DNA of 64,000 nucleotides from Neobacillus endophyticus. GTDB lineage: Bacteria > Bacillota > Bacilli > Bacillales > Cytobacillaceae. The notes below the pieces were generated by a model that was given only the letters and a program-made list of their open reading frames with translations, searched no databases and had not been told where the DNA came from. Shown here piece after piece: positions 1 through 8,606 of the stretch. A program made the position numbers and the translations under genes. The stretch spans positions 3,058,001-3,122,000 of the forward strand of contig NZ_JABRWH010000001.1 of NCBI RefSeq assembly GCF_013248975.1, in the 5' to 3' direction. The first letter of the stretch is position 1. Each line of letters begins with the position of its first letter.

Positions 1-59
1 TCATTTTTGCGATAAGAAATGGAAAATGAGAAAAAATAAACGGGAAGGGAGTGAAAACC

Positions 60-179
60 ATGAGTAAATCACAAAGCCAGCATGAAAGAGAGTGGACAGT
101 CAGAAAGCAGGATCAAAATCCACATGGTAAAGTAAAATCGCTTAAGCAGCTGTCTAAAGAGACGAAGCAAGGTCAGTAA
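60..179 (+). CDS. Small hypothetical protein (39 aa)
   Basis: A 39-codon ORF opens with ATG after a strong ribosome binding site (GGGAAGGGAG, about 8 nt upstream) and ends just before a clear hairpin terminator. The product is very polar, with many Lys, Gln and Glu and no membrane segment. It contains a WTVRKQDQNPHGKVKS stretch that looks like short Bacillus proteins I associate with DUF6254, but I am unsure of that name. No function can be given. The promoter lies mostly left of the window. Confidence 0.7.
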   Translation: MSKSQSQHEREWTVRKQDQNPHGKVKSLKQLSKETKQGQ

Positions 180-200
180 CTTTGTAAATGAAAATAAAAG

Positions 201-230
201 AAAAGGCAGAAAAATATCTGCCTTTTCTAA
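201..230. terminator. Bidirectional intrinsic terminator
   Basis: Perfect 10-bp stem (201-210 with 217-226), 6-nt loop, with A and T tracts on both sides. It serves the small + strand gene and the convergent ykvS gene. Confidence 0.85.
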
Positions 231-418
231 TTTAAAGCGTTTTCTTTTATGATACGATAATTCTTATGATTGACTACTGTACGCTGATCCAACTCTAAAT
301 CGCGATAATTATCCATATAAGTTAGGTCAACGATGACAGAGTTTTCATTAACTTTCTCAACAATTCCTTGCAGCCCGCCCCGGAATTCAATGATATTGCC
401 CACTTCTGCTTTCTTCAA
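227..418 (-). CDS. ykvS: YkvS family protein (DUF2187)
   Basis: 63-aa protein of the YkvS/DUF2187 family, recognised by KKAEVGN, EFRGGLQGIVEKV and TVVNHKNY. It looks like a compact beta-rich domain of the KOW/SH3 type; function is unknown. A longer reading from 487 is possible, but a TTG at 418-416 sits right behind AAAGGAGAGAG and gives the family's usual length and N-terminus, so TTG is preferred. It converges on the 39-aa gene at 60-179 and shares its terminator. Confidence 0.85.
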   Translation of the reverse strand: MKKAEVGNIIEFRGGLQGIVEKVNENSVIVDLTYMDNYRDLELDQRTVVNHKNYRIIKENALN

Positions 419-643
419 TTCTCTCTCTCCTTTGTCTGGCAAACTATTAATTCCATTTAAATAACAGTTTGCACTACTTTTCATCATTCGTAAAGATTTT
501 TATTTGACAATTTAAAGAATTTTATTGAAAATTTGATAAAATATATGAGCTAGAGGAAAAAGTAATGCATGCGCTTTCAAAAAAAGAGATTGCAGATGAA
601 AAAATGAATGCTATAGAAGTTTATAAGGAAAGGCGGAAGGACC

Positions 644-838
644 ATGAATAAGGAAATAGTTGATGATATTTTAAATAGGCTTATGACAGGTGAGCTGTCT
701 GAATACTATGTTAAAAATGAGGACTTTATGATTTTTCGGGATGTATTGGTTAATAGAAAGGACTTCAAGCATTTTCGGGGAATTGGTCAGCGCGGCGGAG
801 ATGTTTTATATCAATATTTAAAAGAACCAAGAAGCTAA
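644..838 (+). CDS. Conserved small hypothetical protein (64 aa)
   Basis: 64-aa soluble, charged protein ending in GIGQRGGDVLYQYLKEPRS. I remember similar short proteins from other Bacillus but know no function. ATG is preceded by GGAAAGGCGGAAGG, a good ribosome binding site. It stops 37 nt before glpP on the same strand, so the two are probably co-transcribed. A 28-codon ORF (565-651) overlaps its start and is treated as doubtful. Confidence 0.7.
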   Translation: MNKEIVDDILNRLMTGELSEYYVKNEDFMIFRDVLVNRKDFKHFRGIGQRGGDVLYQYLKEPRS

Positions 839-875
839 AATGGCTGTATAAGCTTAATGGAAAGGTACGAATAGA

Positions 876-1427
876 ATGGAACAGAAAATTTTACCTGCCT
901 CTGCGAATTTAAAAGAATTTGAGCGGTTTTTAAAAAGTCCCTATGAAATTGGCGTTTTTTTAGATATGCATATTGCTCAATTGAAAAATATTAGCAAGAT
1001 GGCGAATGAGCATGGGAAGAAAATGATTTACCATGTTGATTTAATTCATGGTATGAAAAACGATGAGTACGCTACAGAATATATTTGCCAGGAATTCAAA
1101 CCTTTTGGCCTTATTTCAACAAAATCAGGGGTTATTCATAAAGCCAAACAAAAAGGGGTCATTGCTGTCCAGAGAATTTTTTTAATTGACAGTCATGCCC
1201 TTGAAAAAAGCTTCAAGCTGATTGAAAAAACGCAGCCAGATTATATTGAAGTGTTGCCAGGCGCTATGCCATGGATGATCGCTGAGGTAAAGGAGCGTGT
1301 CAGTACGCCTATATTTGCCGGAGGATTAATTCGTACCAAGGATGAAGTGAAGGCTGCATTAAAGGCAGGTGCGGAGGCCATCACGACATCTAAAAAAGAG
1401 CTATGGGACTTTTTTGATCTAAGTTAA
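876..1427 (+). CDS. glpP: Glycerol uptake operon antiterminator GlpP
   Basis: 183-aa RNA-binding regulator of the GlpP family. In B. subtilis GlpP binds the leader of glp mRNA when glycerol-3-phosphate is present and prevents termination. Recognisable segments are IGVFLDMHIAQLKNI, YHVDLIHGMKNDEYA, GLISTKSGVI, EVLPGAMPW and PIFAGGLIRT, covering a full-length TIM-barrel-like protein. The ATG follows AATGGAAAGG. Immediately downstream is the glpD leader with a matching terminator, its expected target. Unlike B. subtilis, no glpF or glpK lies between glpP and glpD. Confidence 0.95.
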   Translation: MEQKILPASANLKEFERFLKSPYEIGVFLDMHIAQLKNISKMANEHGKKMIYHVDLIHGMKNDEYATEYICQEFKPFGLISTKSGVIHKAKQKGVIAVQRIFLIDSHALEKSFKLIEKTQPDYIEVLPGAMPWMIAEVKERVSTPIFAGGLIRTKDEVKAALKAGAEAITTSKKELWDFFDLS

Positions 1428-1491
1428 TATGTTTATCCCGTTTTTTATATTTAAAAAGAAGTAAAACAACGCTTCCAAAATGTATGATTTG

Positions 1492-1500
1492 TGATATAAT
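1492..1500 (+). promoter_or_regulatory. glpD promoter, extended -10
   Basis: TGATATAAT is a perfect extended -10 (TGN-TATAAT) in the glpP-glpD gap. The -35 region (about 1470-1475) is weak, as expected for an extended -10 promoter. Transcription would start near 1507, giving a leader of about 140 nt that holds the terminator/antiterminator. Confidence 0.7.
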
Positions 1501-1532
1501 ACACTTAAGTTAATAAATGGCTGGAGAAATTG

Positions 1533-1588
1533 GAGAGACCACAAAAACATTATCGTTTTCGATAATGTCTTTTGTGGTCTCTTTTTAT
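1533..1588 (+). promoter_or_regulatory. GlpP-dependent leader terminator of glpD
   Basis: A long stem pairs GAGACCACAAAA (from 1535) plus CATTATC with GATAATG plus TTTTGTGGTCTC, followed by a T run at 1581-1586. It lies between the promoter and glpD start, so it must be read through for expression. This is the layout of the B. subtilis glpD leader, where GlpP with glycerol-3-phosphate antiterminates. The assignment rests on position next to glpP and on the hairpin. Confidence 0.85.
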
Positions 1589-1647
1589 TTCCCTTTAAAA
1601 AATTCAAGCATACTAATAATATGTATATGCAATTGGAGGAATTTACT

Positions 1648-3336
1648 ATGAACTTTTCGAATTTAAATCGAAAAAAAATCGTGGATAACCTTAAAAGTGA
1701 AATGTTTGATGTTCTGGTTATAGGCGGTGGAATTACCGGGGCGGGCATTGCCTTAGATGCTGCTGCCAGGGGAATAAAGACTGCTCTTGTTGAAATGCAG
1801 GATTTTGCAGCAGGCACCTCTAGCAGGTCAACAAAATTAGTTCATGGAGGACTAAGATACTTAAAACAATTTGAAGTGAAAATGGTTGCTGAAGTTGGAA
1901 AAGAGAGGGCAATTGTTTACGAAAATGGCCCGCATGTTACCACACCGGAGTGGATGCTGCTGCCAATGCATACAGGCGGTACATTCGGCAAGTTATCCAC
2001 CTCAATCGGTCTTAGGGTGTATGATTTTTTGGCCGGGGTCAAGCGTTCTGAACGCCGCTCCATGTTATCAGCAGTGGAAACAGTAGCAAAAGAACCATTA
2101 ATAAAGAGATCGGGATTAAAGGGAGGGGGTTATTATGTAGAATATCGTACAGATGATGCTCGTTTAACTATAGAAGTAATGAAAGCAGCTTTCGAGAAAG
2201 GCACTATTGCATGCAACTATACGAAAGTGTTGAAATTGATCTATGAAAACAATAAAGTGGCAGGGGCACTAGTGGAGGATCAATTAACAGGAGAAACGTA
2301 TGAAGTGCGTGCGAAAAAAATTGTCAATGCCGCTGGTCCATGGGTAGATAGTATTCGTGATTTGGATCATTCCAAAAAGGGAAAAACACTGCAGCTTTCC
2401 AAAGGTGTCCATCTAGTAATTGACCAAACCAGATTTCCGTTAAAGCAGGCCATTTATTTTGATACACCAGATGGCCGAATGGTCTTTGCCATACCAAGGG
2501 ATGGCAAGGCATATGTAGGCACAACCGATACATTTTATAACGAAGATGCAGTAAATCCAAGAATGACAACGTCTGACCGCACCTATATTATTAATGCGAT
2601 AAACTATATGTTCCCTGATATGAAAATAACTGAGAAAGATATCGAATCCAGCTGGTCTGGTGTTAGGCCGCTCATTTATGAAGAAGGGAAAAACGCCTCC
2701 GAAATTTCTCGAAAAGATGAAGTTTGGGTATCGGATTCTGGATTAATTACTATTGCCGGCGGTAAGTTGACCGGATACCGAAAAATGGCGGAAACCGTAG
2801 TTAACTTAATGGTATCCATGTTTCAATCTGAAGAAGGCAGGAATTACCCCGCATGTTCAACAAAAAACTTGCCCATTTCAGGTGGAAATGTAGGGGGATC
2901 AAGCAATTTCCGTTCCTATGTATTAAACCATATCGAGGAAGGAGTTCAGCTGGGTCTTTATAAGGATGAGGCAGAAAAATTGGCAAAAATGTACGGGTCA
3001 AATATACAGGCCGTTTACCTATGTATAAAACAAAATATGGAGGATGCTGCGAAATATGGAATCCCTCTGGGTTTATTTGCAAAGCTCGTCTATGGGATTG
3101 AACATGAAATGGTGGTAACGCCAGTTGATTTCTTTAACCGCCGAACGGGGGCCATCCTATTTAACATAAAATTGGTTAAAAAGTGGAAAACACAAGTCAT
3201 TCATTATATGGCTGACCGATTCCAGTGGACGGAAAAAGACAGTAAAAAATATGCTCTATTATTAGAAGAGGCGATATTAGAAGCAGAGGTGCCAGTTGAT
3301 GAGCCAAGATCACCATTGTCTGCTGCGAATGAATAA
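1648..3336 (+). CDS. glpD: Aerobic glycerol-3-phosphate dehydrogenase
   Basis: 562-aa FAD enzyme that oxidises sn-glycerol-3-phosphate to dihydroxyacetone phosphate and passes electrons to the quinone pool at the membrane. The N-terminal dinucleotide fold shows VIGGGITGAG, followed by SRSTKLVHGGLRYL, and later GTTDTFY, SWSGVRPL and TIAGGKLTGYR, all typical of GlpD. An upstream in-frame ATG at 1621 exists, but ATG 1648 follows TTGGAGGAA at correct spacing. The gene is controlled by the leader terminator and GlpP and ends at an intrinsic terminator. Confidence 0.97.
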   Translation: MNFSNLNRKKIVDNLKSEMFDVLVIGGGITGAGIALDAAARGIKTALVEMQDFAAGTSSRSTKLVHGGLRYLKQFEVKMVAEVGKERAIVYENGPHVTTPEWMLLPMHTGGTFGKLSTSIGLRVYDFLAGVKRSERRSMLSAVETVAKEPLIKRSGLKGGGYYVEYRTDDARLTIEVMKAAFEKGTIACNYTKVLKLIYENNKVAGALVEDQLTGETYEVRAKKIVNAAGPWVDSIRDLDHSKKGKTLQLSKGVHLVIDQTRFPLKQAIYFDTPDGRMVFAIPRDGKAYVGTTDTFYNEDAVNPRMTTSDRTYIINAINYMFPDMKITEKDIESSWSGVRPLIYEEGKNASEISRKDEVWVSDSGLITIAGGKLTGYRKMAETVVNLMVSMFQSEEGRNYPACSTKNLPISGGNVGGSSNFRSYVLNHIEEGVQLGLYKDEAEKLAKMYGSNIQAVYLCIKQNMEDAAKYGIPLGLFAKLVYGIEHEMVVTPVDFFNRRTGAILFNIKLVKKWKTQVIHYMADRFQWTEKDSKKYALLLEEAILEAEVPVDEPRSPLSAANE

Positions 3337-3348
3337 AATAAAAAATGG

Positions 3349-3377
3349 AGCTGACTCAAATTGAGCAGCTTTTTTTA
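3349..3377 (+). terminator. glpD terminator
   Basis: Stem AGCTG-A-CTCAA with TTGAG-CAGCT (3349-3370) followed by seven T residues. Confidence 0.85.
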
Positions 3378-3579
3378 TAAATTTTGAGTTTTTTCATTGT
3401 CGAAAACATAAGAAAATGGTATTCTTACGAGTGTGTGAAAAAACACACAAACGTTGATTTTACACTTTATACATGTTTGTCATATTTCTAGGAAAATATA
3501 TACTTGAAAATGAAATTCTATTATTTGCTGTTCAAATTTAAAATGTTAATAAATCTACTTTTTTCATTTAAAGTGTTAG

Positions 3580-3608
3580 TTGACTAAATGGGACAAATTG
3601 TATAAATT
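3580..3608 (+). promoter_or_regulatory. Probable ptsHI promoter
   Basis: TTGACT at 3580-3585 and TAAATT at 3603-3608 with 17-nt spacing (TATAAA at 3601 is a 15-nt alternative). It lies 54 nt upstream of ptsH. An upstream short hairpin (GTGTGT/ACACAC, about 3431-3448) is also present; no PTS antiterminator element or ptsG was seen. Confidence 0.5.
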
Positions 3609-3661
3609 TAATAAGTCAAGTATCAATATATTATTACATATTTAAAGGAGTTTGATTTTTA

Positions 3662-3928
3662 ATGGCTGAGAAGCAATTTAAAGTAGTAGCAGAAACAGGA
3701 ATCCATGCAAGACCTGCAACTTTATTAGTACAAACCGCTAGTAAATTTGATTCAGAAATTAATTTAGAATATAAAGGTAAAACTGTTAATTTAAAATCTA
3801 TCATGGGTGTTATGTCTCTTGGAATCGGCCAAGGTGCTGAAATTAAAATTACTGCAGAAGGCAGTGATTCAAACGACGCATTAAACAGCATTACAGAAAT
3901 GATGAAAAAAGAAGGTTTGGCAGAATAA
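3662..3928 (+). CDS. ptsH: Phosphocarrier protein HPr
   Basis: 88-aa general PTS phosphocarrier. His15 in ETGIHARPA accepts phosphate from enzyme I. Ser46 in LKSIMGVM is the HPr kinase site that turns HPr into the CcpA co-repressor in Firmicutes. Length and spacing of both residues match the family exactly. The ATG follows AAAGGAG, and the stop overlaps the ptsI start by one base (TAATG), indicating translational coupling. Confidence 0.98.
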   Translation: MAEKQFKVVAETGIHARPATLLVQTASKFDSEINLEYKGKTVNLKSIMGVMSLGIGQGAEIKITAEGSDSNDALNSITEMMKKEGLAE

Positions 3929-5643
3929 TGAATTTCTTACATGGAATTGCTGCATCAAACGGTATTGCTATTGCAAAAGCATACCGTTTGGTAGAACCCG
4001 ATTTATCTTTTGAAAAGAGAACAATTGAAGATGCTTCAGCAGAAGTTGAACGGTTCCGCCAGGCTATGGCTAAATCGAAATCGGAGCTTGAAGCGATTCG
4101 CGACCGTGCAAAAGTTGACTTAGGAGAAGATAAAGCTGCGATTTTTGAAGCGCATCTTCTTGTATTAAGTGACCCTGAGTTAAATTCGCCGATTGAAGAT
4201 AAAATTCAATCTGAAAAAGTTAACGCCGAGGTTGCTCTTAAGGAAACTGCTGACATGTTTGTCACCATGTTTGAACAAATGGATAACGAATATATGAAAG
4301 AACGTGCGGCAGATATCCGTGATGTTACCAAACGGGTATTATCCCATTTATTAGCTGTGCAATTACCGAACCCAAGCATGATTGCAGAAGAAGTAATCAT
4401 TGTAGCAGAAGATTTAACTCCATCTGATACAGCGCAATTGAACCGTCAATTTGTAAAAGGCTTTACTACCAATATTGGAGGCCGCACTTCACATTCGGCC
4501 ATCATGGCACGCTCTTTGGAGATTCCTGCAGTTGTTGGTACTAAAACAGCTACAGAAGAAATCAAAAATGGCGATATGGTAATCGTAGATGGCTTAAAAG
4601 GTGAAGTTCATATTAACCCGACAGCTGAGCTTATTTCTCAATATCGCAAAGTAGCGGAAGAGTATGAAGTTCAAAAAGCTGAGTGGGCAAAACTTGTCAA
4701 TGAACAAACCATTTCTGCTGACGGTCATCATGTAGATCTAGCTGCAAACATTGGGACACCAAATGATTTAAAAGGTGTCATTTCAAATGGTGCTGAAGGA
4801 GTAGGTCTTTACCGTACAGAGTTCTTATATATGGGAAGAGATCAGCTGCCAACAGAAGAGGAACAATTTGAAGCCTATAAAGCAGTGTTGGAAGGAATGA
4901 ATGGAAAACCAGTTGTCGTTCGTACATTAGATATCGGCGGTGACAAAGAGCTTCCATATTTGGAATTGCCGAAGGAAATGAACCCATTCTTAGGGTTCCG
5001 GGCAATCCGGCTTTGCCTTGAGGAACAAGACATTTTCCGCACTCAGCTTCGTGCTCTTTTACGTGCAAGCAGTTTCGGTAACTTGAAAATCATGTTCCCA
5101 ATGATTGCCACATTGGATGAATTCAGATCTGCGAAGGCTATTCTTGAAGAAGAAAAGCAAAAGCTTTTATCTGAAGGACAAAAAGTAGCTGATAAAATTG
5201 AACTGGGAATTATGGTGGAAATTCCATCAACTGCCATCTTAGCCGATCAATTTGCTAAAGAAGTTGATTTCTTTAGTATCGGTACAAATGATCTAATTCA
5301 ATACACAATGGCTGCAGACCGTATGAACCAGCGTGTATCATATCTGTACCAACCGTATAGCCCATCGATCTTAAGATTGGTTAAAATGGTTATTGATGCT
5401 GCTCATGCAGAAGGCAAATGGGCCGGCATGTGCGGAGAAATGGCTGGAGATGAAACAGCTATTCCGCTTCTGCTAGGACTTGGTCTTGATGAATTTTCTA
5501 TGAGTGCTACGTCAATTTTAAAAGCACGTTCCTTAATCAGTAAATTAAACAAAGATGAAATGGAAAGACTTGCTGGTGAGGTACTGAACATGCAAACGAC
5601 ATCACAAGTAGTCGAAGCGGTAAACAATGCCATTTCTAAATAA
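3928..5643 (+). CDS. ptsI: PTS enzyme I (PEP-protein phosphotransferase)
   Basis: 571-aa cytosolic enzyme that moves phosphate from PEP to HPr. The phosphohistidine is His189 in [13 protein letters not shown]. The PEP-binding barrel shows [41 protein letters not shown] and [10 protein letters not shown] with the catalytic Cys. It starts on the last base of the ptsH stop and ends at a strong terminator, so ptsHI is a two-gene unit. No sugar-specific EII gene is nearby. Confidence 0.98.
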   Translation: MNFLHGIAASNGIAIAKAYRLVEPDLSFEKRTIEDASAEVERFRQAMAKSKSELEAIRDRAKVDLGEDKAAIFEAHLLVLSDPELNSPIEDKIQSEKVNAEVALKETADMFVTMFEQMDNEYMKERAADIRDVTKRVLSHLLAVQLPNPSMIAEEVIIVAEDLTPSDTAQLNRQFVKGFTTNIGGRTSHSAIMARSLEIPAVVGTKTATEEIKNGDMVIVDGLKGEVHINPTAELISQYRKVAEEYEVQKAEWAKLVNEQTISADGHHVDLAANIGTPNDLKGVISNGAEGVGLYRTEFLYMGRDQLPTEEEQFEAYKAVLEGMNGKPVVVRTLDIGGDKELPYLELPKEMNPFLGFRAIRLCLEEQDIFRTQLRALLRASSFGNLKIMFPMIATLDEFRSAKAILEEEKQKLLSEGQKVADKIELGIMVEIPSTAILADQFAKEVDFFSIGTNDLIQYTMAADRMNQRVSYLYQPYSPSILRLVKMVIDAAHAEGKWAGMCGEMAGDETAIPLLLGLGLDEFSMSATSILKARSLISKLNKDEMERLAGEVLNMQTTSQVVEAVNNAISK

Positions 5644-5654
5644 TTAAAACCATG

Positions 5655-5698
5655 AATAACGGATTAGCTGAAACTTTAGCTGATCCGTTATTTTTTTT
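5655..5698 (+). terminator. ptsHI terminator
   Basis: AATAACGGAT plus AGCT pairs with AGCT plus gATCCGTTATT, followed by an eight-T run. Confidence 0.9.
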
Positions 5699-5767
5699 CT
5701 GCTAATATGTGGTATTGTTATATAATACCTATATAGAATCAACCAGGAGAGGTGAATCTCATTTTAT

Positions 5768-6406
5768 ATGATGAAAATAAAAATAATCATTGCTGATGAT
5801 AATTCTTTTATTCGGGAAGGAATGAAAATCATTTTAAGCACTTACCATGAATTTGAAGTGCTTGAAACGGTAAATGACGGTCTGGAAGCAGTAGAATATT
5901 GTAAAAAACATGATGTTGATATCGCTTTGTTGGATATTAGAATGCCAAATATGAATGGTGTAGAAGCAACACAGATCATTTCAGAACAGACGACAACAAA
6001 ACCATTGATTTTGACCACGTTTGACGACGATGAGTATATTCTTGATGCCATTAAAAATGGCGCTAAAGGTTATCTATTAAAAAACAATGATCCGGAACGT
6101 ATTCGCGAGGCAATTAAGAGTGTCTACAATGGAAATACCGTTATGCAGGAGGTTGTTTTGGATAAAATTAAATCAAATTTGACTGACCAAAAAAATGAAT
6201 GCAAAATGGATAAAAGTCAATTTACAGAAAGAGAAATGGACATCATGACATTGATTGCAAAAGGGTATTCCAATAAAGAAATTTCTAAACAACTTTTTAT
6301 TTCAGAAGGAACTATTGCCAATTATATTACTACTATTCTGGGAAAAACAGGTCTTAGTCACAGAACACAAATTGCTATCTATTATTTAACGGGTAAAGTC
6401 AACTAA
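5768..6406 (+). CDS. NarL/LuxR-type response regulator, LnrK-like
   Basis: 212-aa regulator. The receiver domain has acidic residues IIADDN, phosphoacceptor Asp56 in LLDIRMPNMNG and Lys105 in YLLKN. The C-terminal LuxR-type helix-turn-helix (about 148-205) shows FTEREMDIMTLIAKGYSNKE and SEGTIANYI. It is followed 13 nt later by its histidine kinase and then by a three-gene ABC exporter. That set matches B. subtilis LnrJK-LnrLMN, except that the regulator precedes the kinase here. A TATAAT at 5721-5726 is a likely -10. Two tandem ATG codons open the gene; the first is used. Confidence 0.88.
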   Translation: MMKIKIIIADDNSFIREGMKIILSTYHEFEVLETVNDGLEAVEYCKKHDVDIALLDIRMPNMNGVEATQIISEQTTTKPLILTTFDDDEYILDAIKNGAKGYLLKNNDPERIREAIKSVYNGNTVMQEVVLDKIKSNLTDQKNECKMDKSQFTEREMDIMTLIAKGYSNKEISKQLFISEGTIANYITTILGKTGLSHRTQIAIYYLTGKVN

Positions 6407-6419
6407 TTGAGGGAAAGAA

Positions 6420-7550
6420 ATGGAATATTGGGTTATTATTTGTAAACTGATTTTATTTGCCTTTTTAGCAGCTCATTATATTCAGCATCCTGTTTTTAAC
6501 ATCCCGTTCGTTATGCTTTCCTTCCTTTTATACCTTTGTTTAAATCTCCTTATATATCTCATAAAACATGAATATGTTCAAAAAGTGGTCTTCCTCCTGT
6601 CGATTGTGCAAATTATGGTTTCTTTTAATTGGGTGGAGCCATTGTTTATATTACTTTTACCTATAAATTTGTGTGAGCTGATAGCCAGCTACATACAAAA
6701 AAAGTGGCTGCTTTTTACATTGATTTTATTGCCTTTATTATGGCTGGATTCAATTGTCAGATTTCAATATGGTTTGGCCGCTGCTTTAAGTTTTGTTATA
6801 CACACTCTAGCTATAAGTGCTGAGGCAAAGTTGAGATTTCAGGAAGCACAGTTGGATGAAATGAGAAAAAAAGTTCATAAATTAACGACAAGTTTGGATA
6901 ATAACGAGGAGTTTATCCGTCAATCAGAATATACGTTCAAGCTGGAAGAAAGAAATCGTCTTTCACAGGTGTTCCATGATGAAATTGGTCATTCCATGAC
7001 AAGTGCTTTAATTCAAATGGAGGCAGCCAAAAGGCTGGTGGAAACCGATCATCAAAAAGCTTTGGCATTGCTGCAAAATGCAATTAATATTTCCAAATTG
7101 GGGATTGAAAACATCCGGGTTACCTTAAAGAATCTAAAACCTCCAATGGAACAATTGGGGATTCATCGACTTAAATTAATGATTGAAGAGTTTTCAACAA
7201 AACATCAAATCAAAACAACATTTGTTCATAAAGGTTATATCGATATCATCAAACCAATCCAATGGAAAATTATACAGGAAAATATCATTGAAGTATTTAC
7301 TAACGCGTTGAAATATTCAAAGGCATCCATGATCTCGATTGAAGTTCATGTCCTTAATTCCTTAATAAAAGTAGAAGTTAGGGATAATGGGATTGGTGCA
7401 GCGAAGGTAAAAAAAGGCTTGGGGATGATTGGGATGGAAGAACGAACGGCATCGATAGACGGAAAGATTATTGTAGACGGGACAAATGGATTTTCAGTCA
7501 CCATGCTATTACCTATTTCAGAACATGAAAATATGAAGAAAAATATATGA
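6420..7550 (+). CDS. Membrane sensor histidine kinase, LnrJ-like
   Basis: 376-aa kinase. The first ~135 residues form four or five membrane helices with almost no extracellular domain, the intramembrane-sensing type. The HisKA_3 dimerisation helix carries His186 in VFHDEIGHSMTS. The HATPase domain has an N box (EVFTNALKYSKAS) and G boxes (RDNGIGA, GLGMIGMEER). Its partner is the preceding response regulator. Kinases of this layout next to two-permease ABC exporters sense membrane-active antibiotics. The gene ends 14 nt before an inverted repeat that may be a terminator. Confidence 0.88.
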   Translation: MEYWVIICKLILFAFLAAHYIQHPVFNIPFVMLSFLLYLCLNLLIYLIKHEYVQKVVFLLSIVQIMVSFNWVEPLFILLLPINLCELIASYIQKKWLLFTLILLPLLWLDSIVRFQYGLAAALSFVIHTLAISAEAKLRFQEAQLDEMRKKVHKLTTSLDNNEEFIRQSEYTFKLEERNRLSQVFHDEIGHSMTSALIQMEAAKRLVETDHQKALALLQNAINISKLGIENIRVTLKNLKPPMEQLGIHRLKLMIEEFSTKHQIKTTFVHKGYIDIIKPIQWKIIQENIIEVFTNALKYSKASMISIEVHVLNSLIKVEVRDNGIGAAKVKKGLGMIGMEERTASIDGKIIVDGTNGFSVTMLLPISEHENMKKNI

Positions 7551-7563
7551 ATTTATTCATATG

Positions 7564-7606
7564 AAAAGGATGAACTTTTGCACTGATGCAGGTTCATCCT
7601 TTTTGT
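7564..7606 (+). terminator. Hairpin between kinase and exporter genes
   Basis: Perfect 12-bp arms AAAAGGATGAAC (7564-7575) and GTTCATCCTTTT (7592-7603), 16-nt loop, short T tract. TATAAT follows at 7608-7613, so the element lies where the response regulator would bind upstream of the exporter promoter. It may act as a terminator, an operator, or both. Confidence 0.6.
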
Positions 7607-7646
7607 TTATAATGAAGCCATAAGTTGATGAGAGGAGCAGAATAAA

Positions 7647-8582
7647 ATGAATGTATTAGAACTTAAAAATTTAACAAAGAAATTTGCTGATTTTGTAGCA
7701 GTTGACAATATATCATTATCCATCACAGAAGGTGAGATTTTTGGGTTTTTAGGTGCAAATGGTGCAGGAAAAAGTACGACCATTAATATGATTGCCGGTC
7801 TTCTAAGACCAAATGAAGGTGAAATTAATATCCTGGGTAAAAATAGTTTTAAAAACAGCAAATTTGCTAAGTCAAATCTCGGAGTAGTCCCACAGGATTT
7901 GGCCATTTATGAAGATTTAACAGCAGCTGAGAATGTGAGATTTTTTGCTGGGCTATATGGGATTCGGGGGGCTGAACTAGATGAACGTGTACACGAAGCC
8001 TTGGAGTTTGTTGGCCTGCATGATAAACAAAAGGAATACCCAAAGAATTTTTCTGGCGGGATGAAAAGAAGGTTAAATATTGCTTGTGCTATAGCTCATA
8101 GACCCAAGCTGATTATTATGGATGAACCGACAGTCGGAATTGACCCGCAATCAAGAAATTATATACTCCAATCTGTAAGAAAATTAAACGAAATGGGCTG
8201 CACGATTATCTATACAAGCCATTACATGGAAGAGGTCGAAGAGATTTGTTCTAAAATTGCCATCATTGACCATGGAAAAGTAATAGCTGAAGGGACAAAG
8301 GAGCAATTAATTTCTATTATTACCAATACAAAGGATGTTTGGATTGAGGTAAAATCTGGCGGAAACATTGACATCGGACTGATTAAAGAAATTAATGGTG
8401 TAAAGTCAGTTACGCTGGAGGAAACTCTGCTGAAAGTAAATTCAGAAATTGAATTGAATAATTTAAATAAAATTATCCAATCACTCATGAATCAAGGTAT
8501 TGAGATCAGCTCCCTGCATGAAAAAGAACCAAACTTAGAAACTGTGTTTCTAACGCTTACAGGCAGAAATCTAAGGGATTAG
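7647..8582 (+). CDS. ABC exporter ATPase, LnrL-like
   Basis: 311-aa ATP-binding subunit. Walker A GANGAGKST (about 37-45), Q-loop VPQDLAIYED, signature FSGGMKRR, Walker B LIIMDEP, and the H-loop His in YTSHYMEE. The ~80-residue C-terminal extension is typical of drug-export ATPases of the YfiL/DrrA type. Length equals that of B. subtilis LnrL as I remember it. It sits just before two ABC-2 permease genes and is their energy source. GAGAGGAG precedes the ATG. Confidence 0.88.
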   Translation: MNVLELKNLTKKFADFVAVDNISLSITEGEIFGFLGANGAGKSTTINMIAGLLRPNEGEINILGKNSFKNSKFAKSNLGVVPQDLAIYEDLTAAENVRFFAGLYGIRGAELDERVHEALEFVGLHDKQKEYPKNFSGGMKRRLNIACAIAHRPKLIIMDEPTVGIDPQSRNYILQSVRKLNEMGCTIIYTSHYMEEVEEICSKIAIIDHGKVIAEGTKEQLISIITNTKDVWIEVKSGGNIDIGLIKEINGVKSVTLEETLLKVNSEIELNNLNKIIQSLMNQGIEISSLHEKEPNLETVFLTLTGRNLRD

Positions 8583-8606
8583 AGAAACCGATTGGAGGTT
8601 CATCCG

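Noticed and set aside
565..651. 28-codon ORF overlapping the start of the 64-aa gene
   Set aside because: It has a GAGG upstream and overlaps the next start by 8 bp, which is suggestive, but nothing in its sequence is recognisable and the downstream gene has its own good ribosome binding site. Too little to call.
1419..1817. 132-aa minus-strand ORF over the glpD leader
   Set aside because: It lies antisense to the glpD start and to the leader hairpin; the start has no ribosome binding site and the sequence is not protein-like.
8592..8606. TTG start for the first ABC-2 permease
   Set aside because: This TTG overlaps the GGAGG ribosome binding site that serves GTG 8607.
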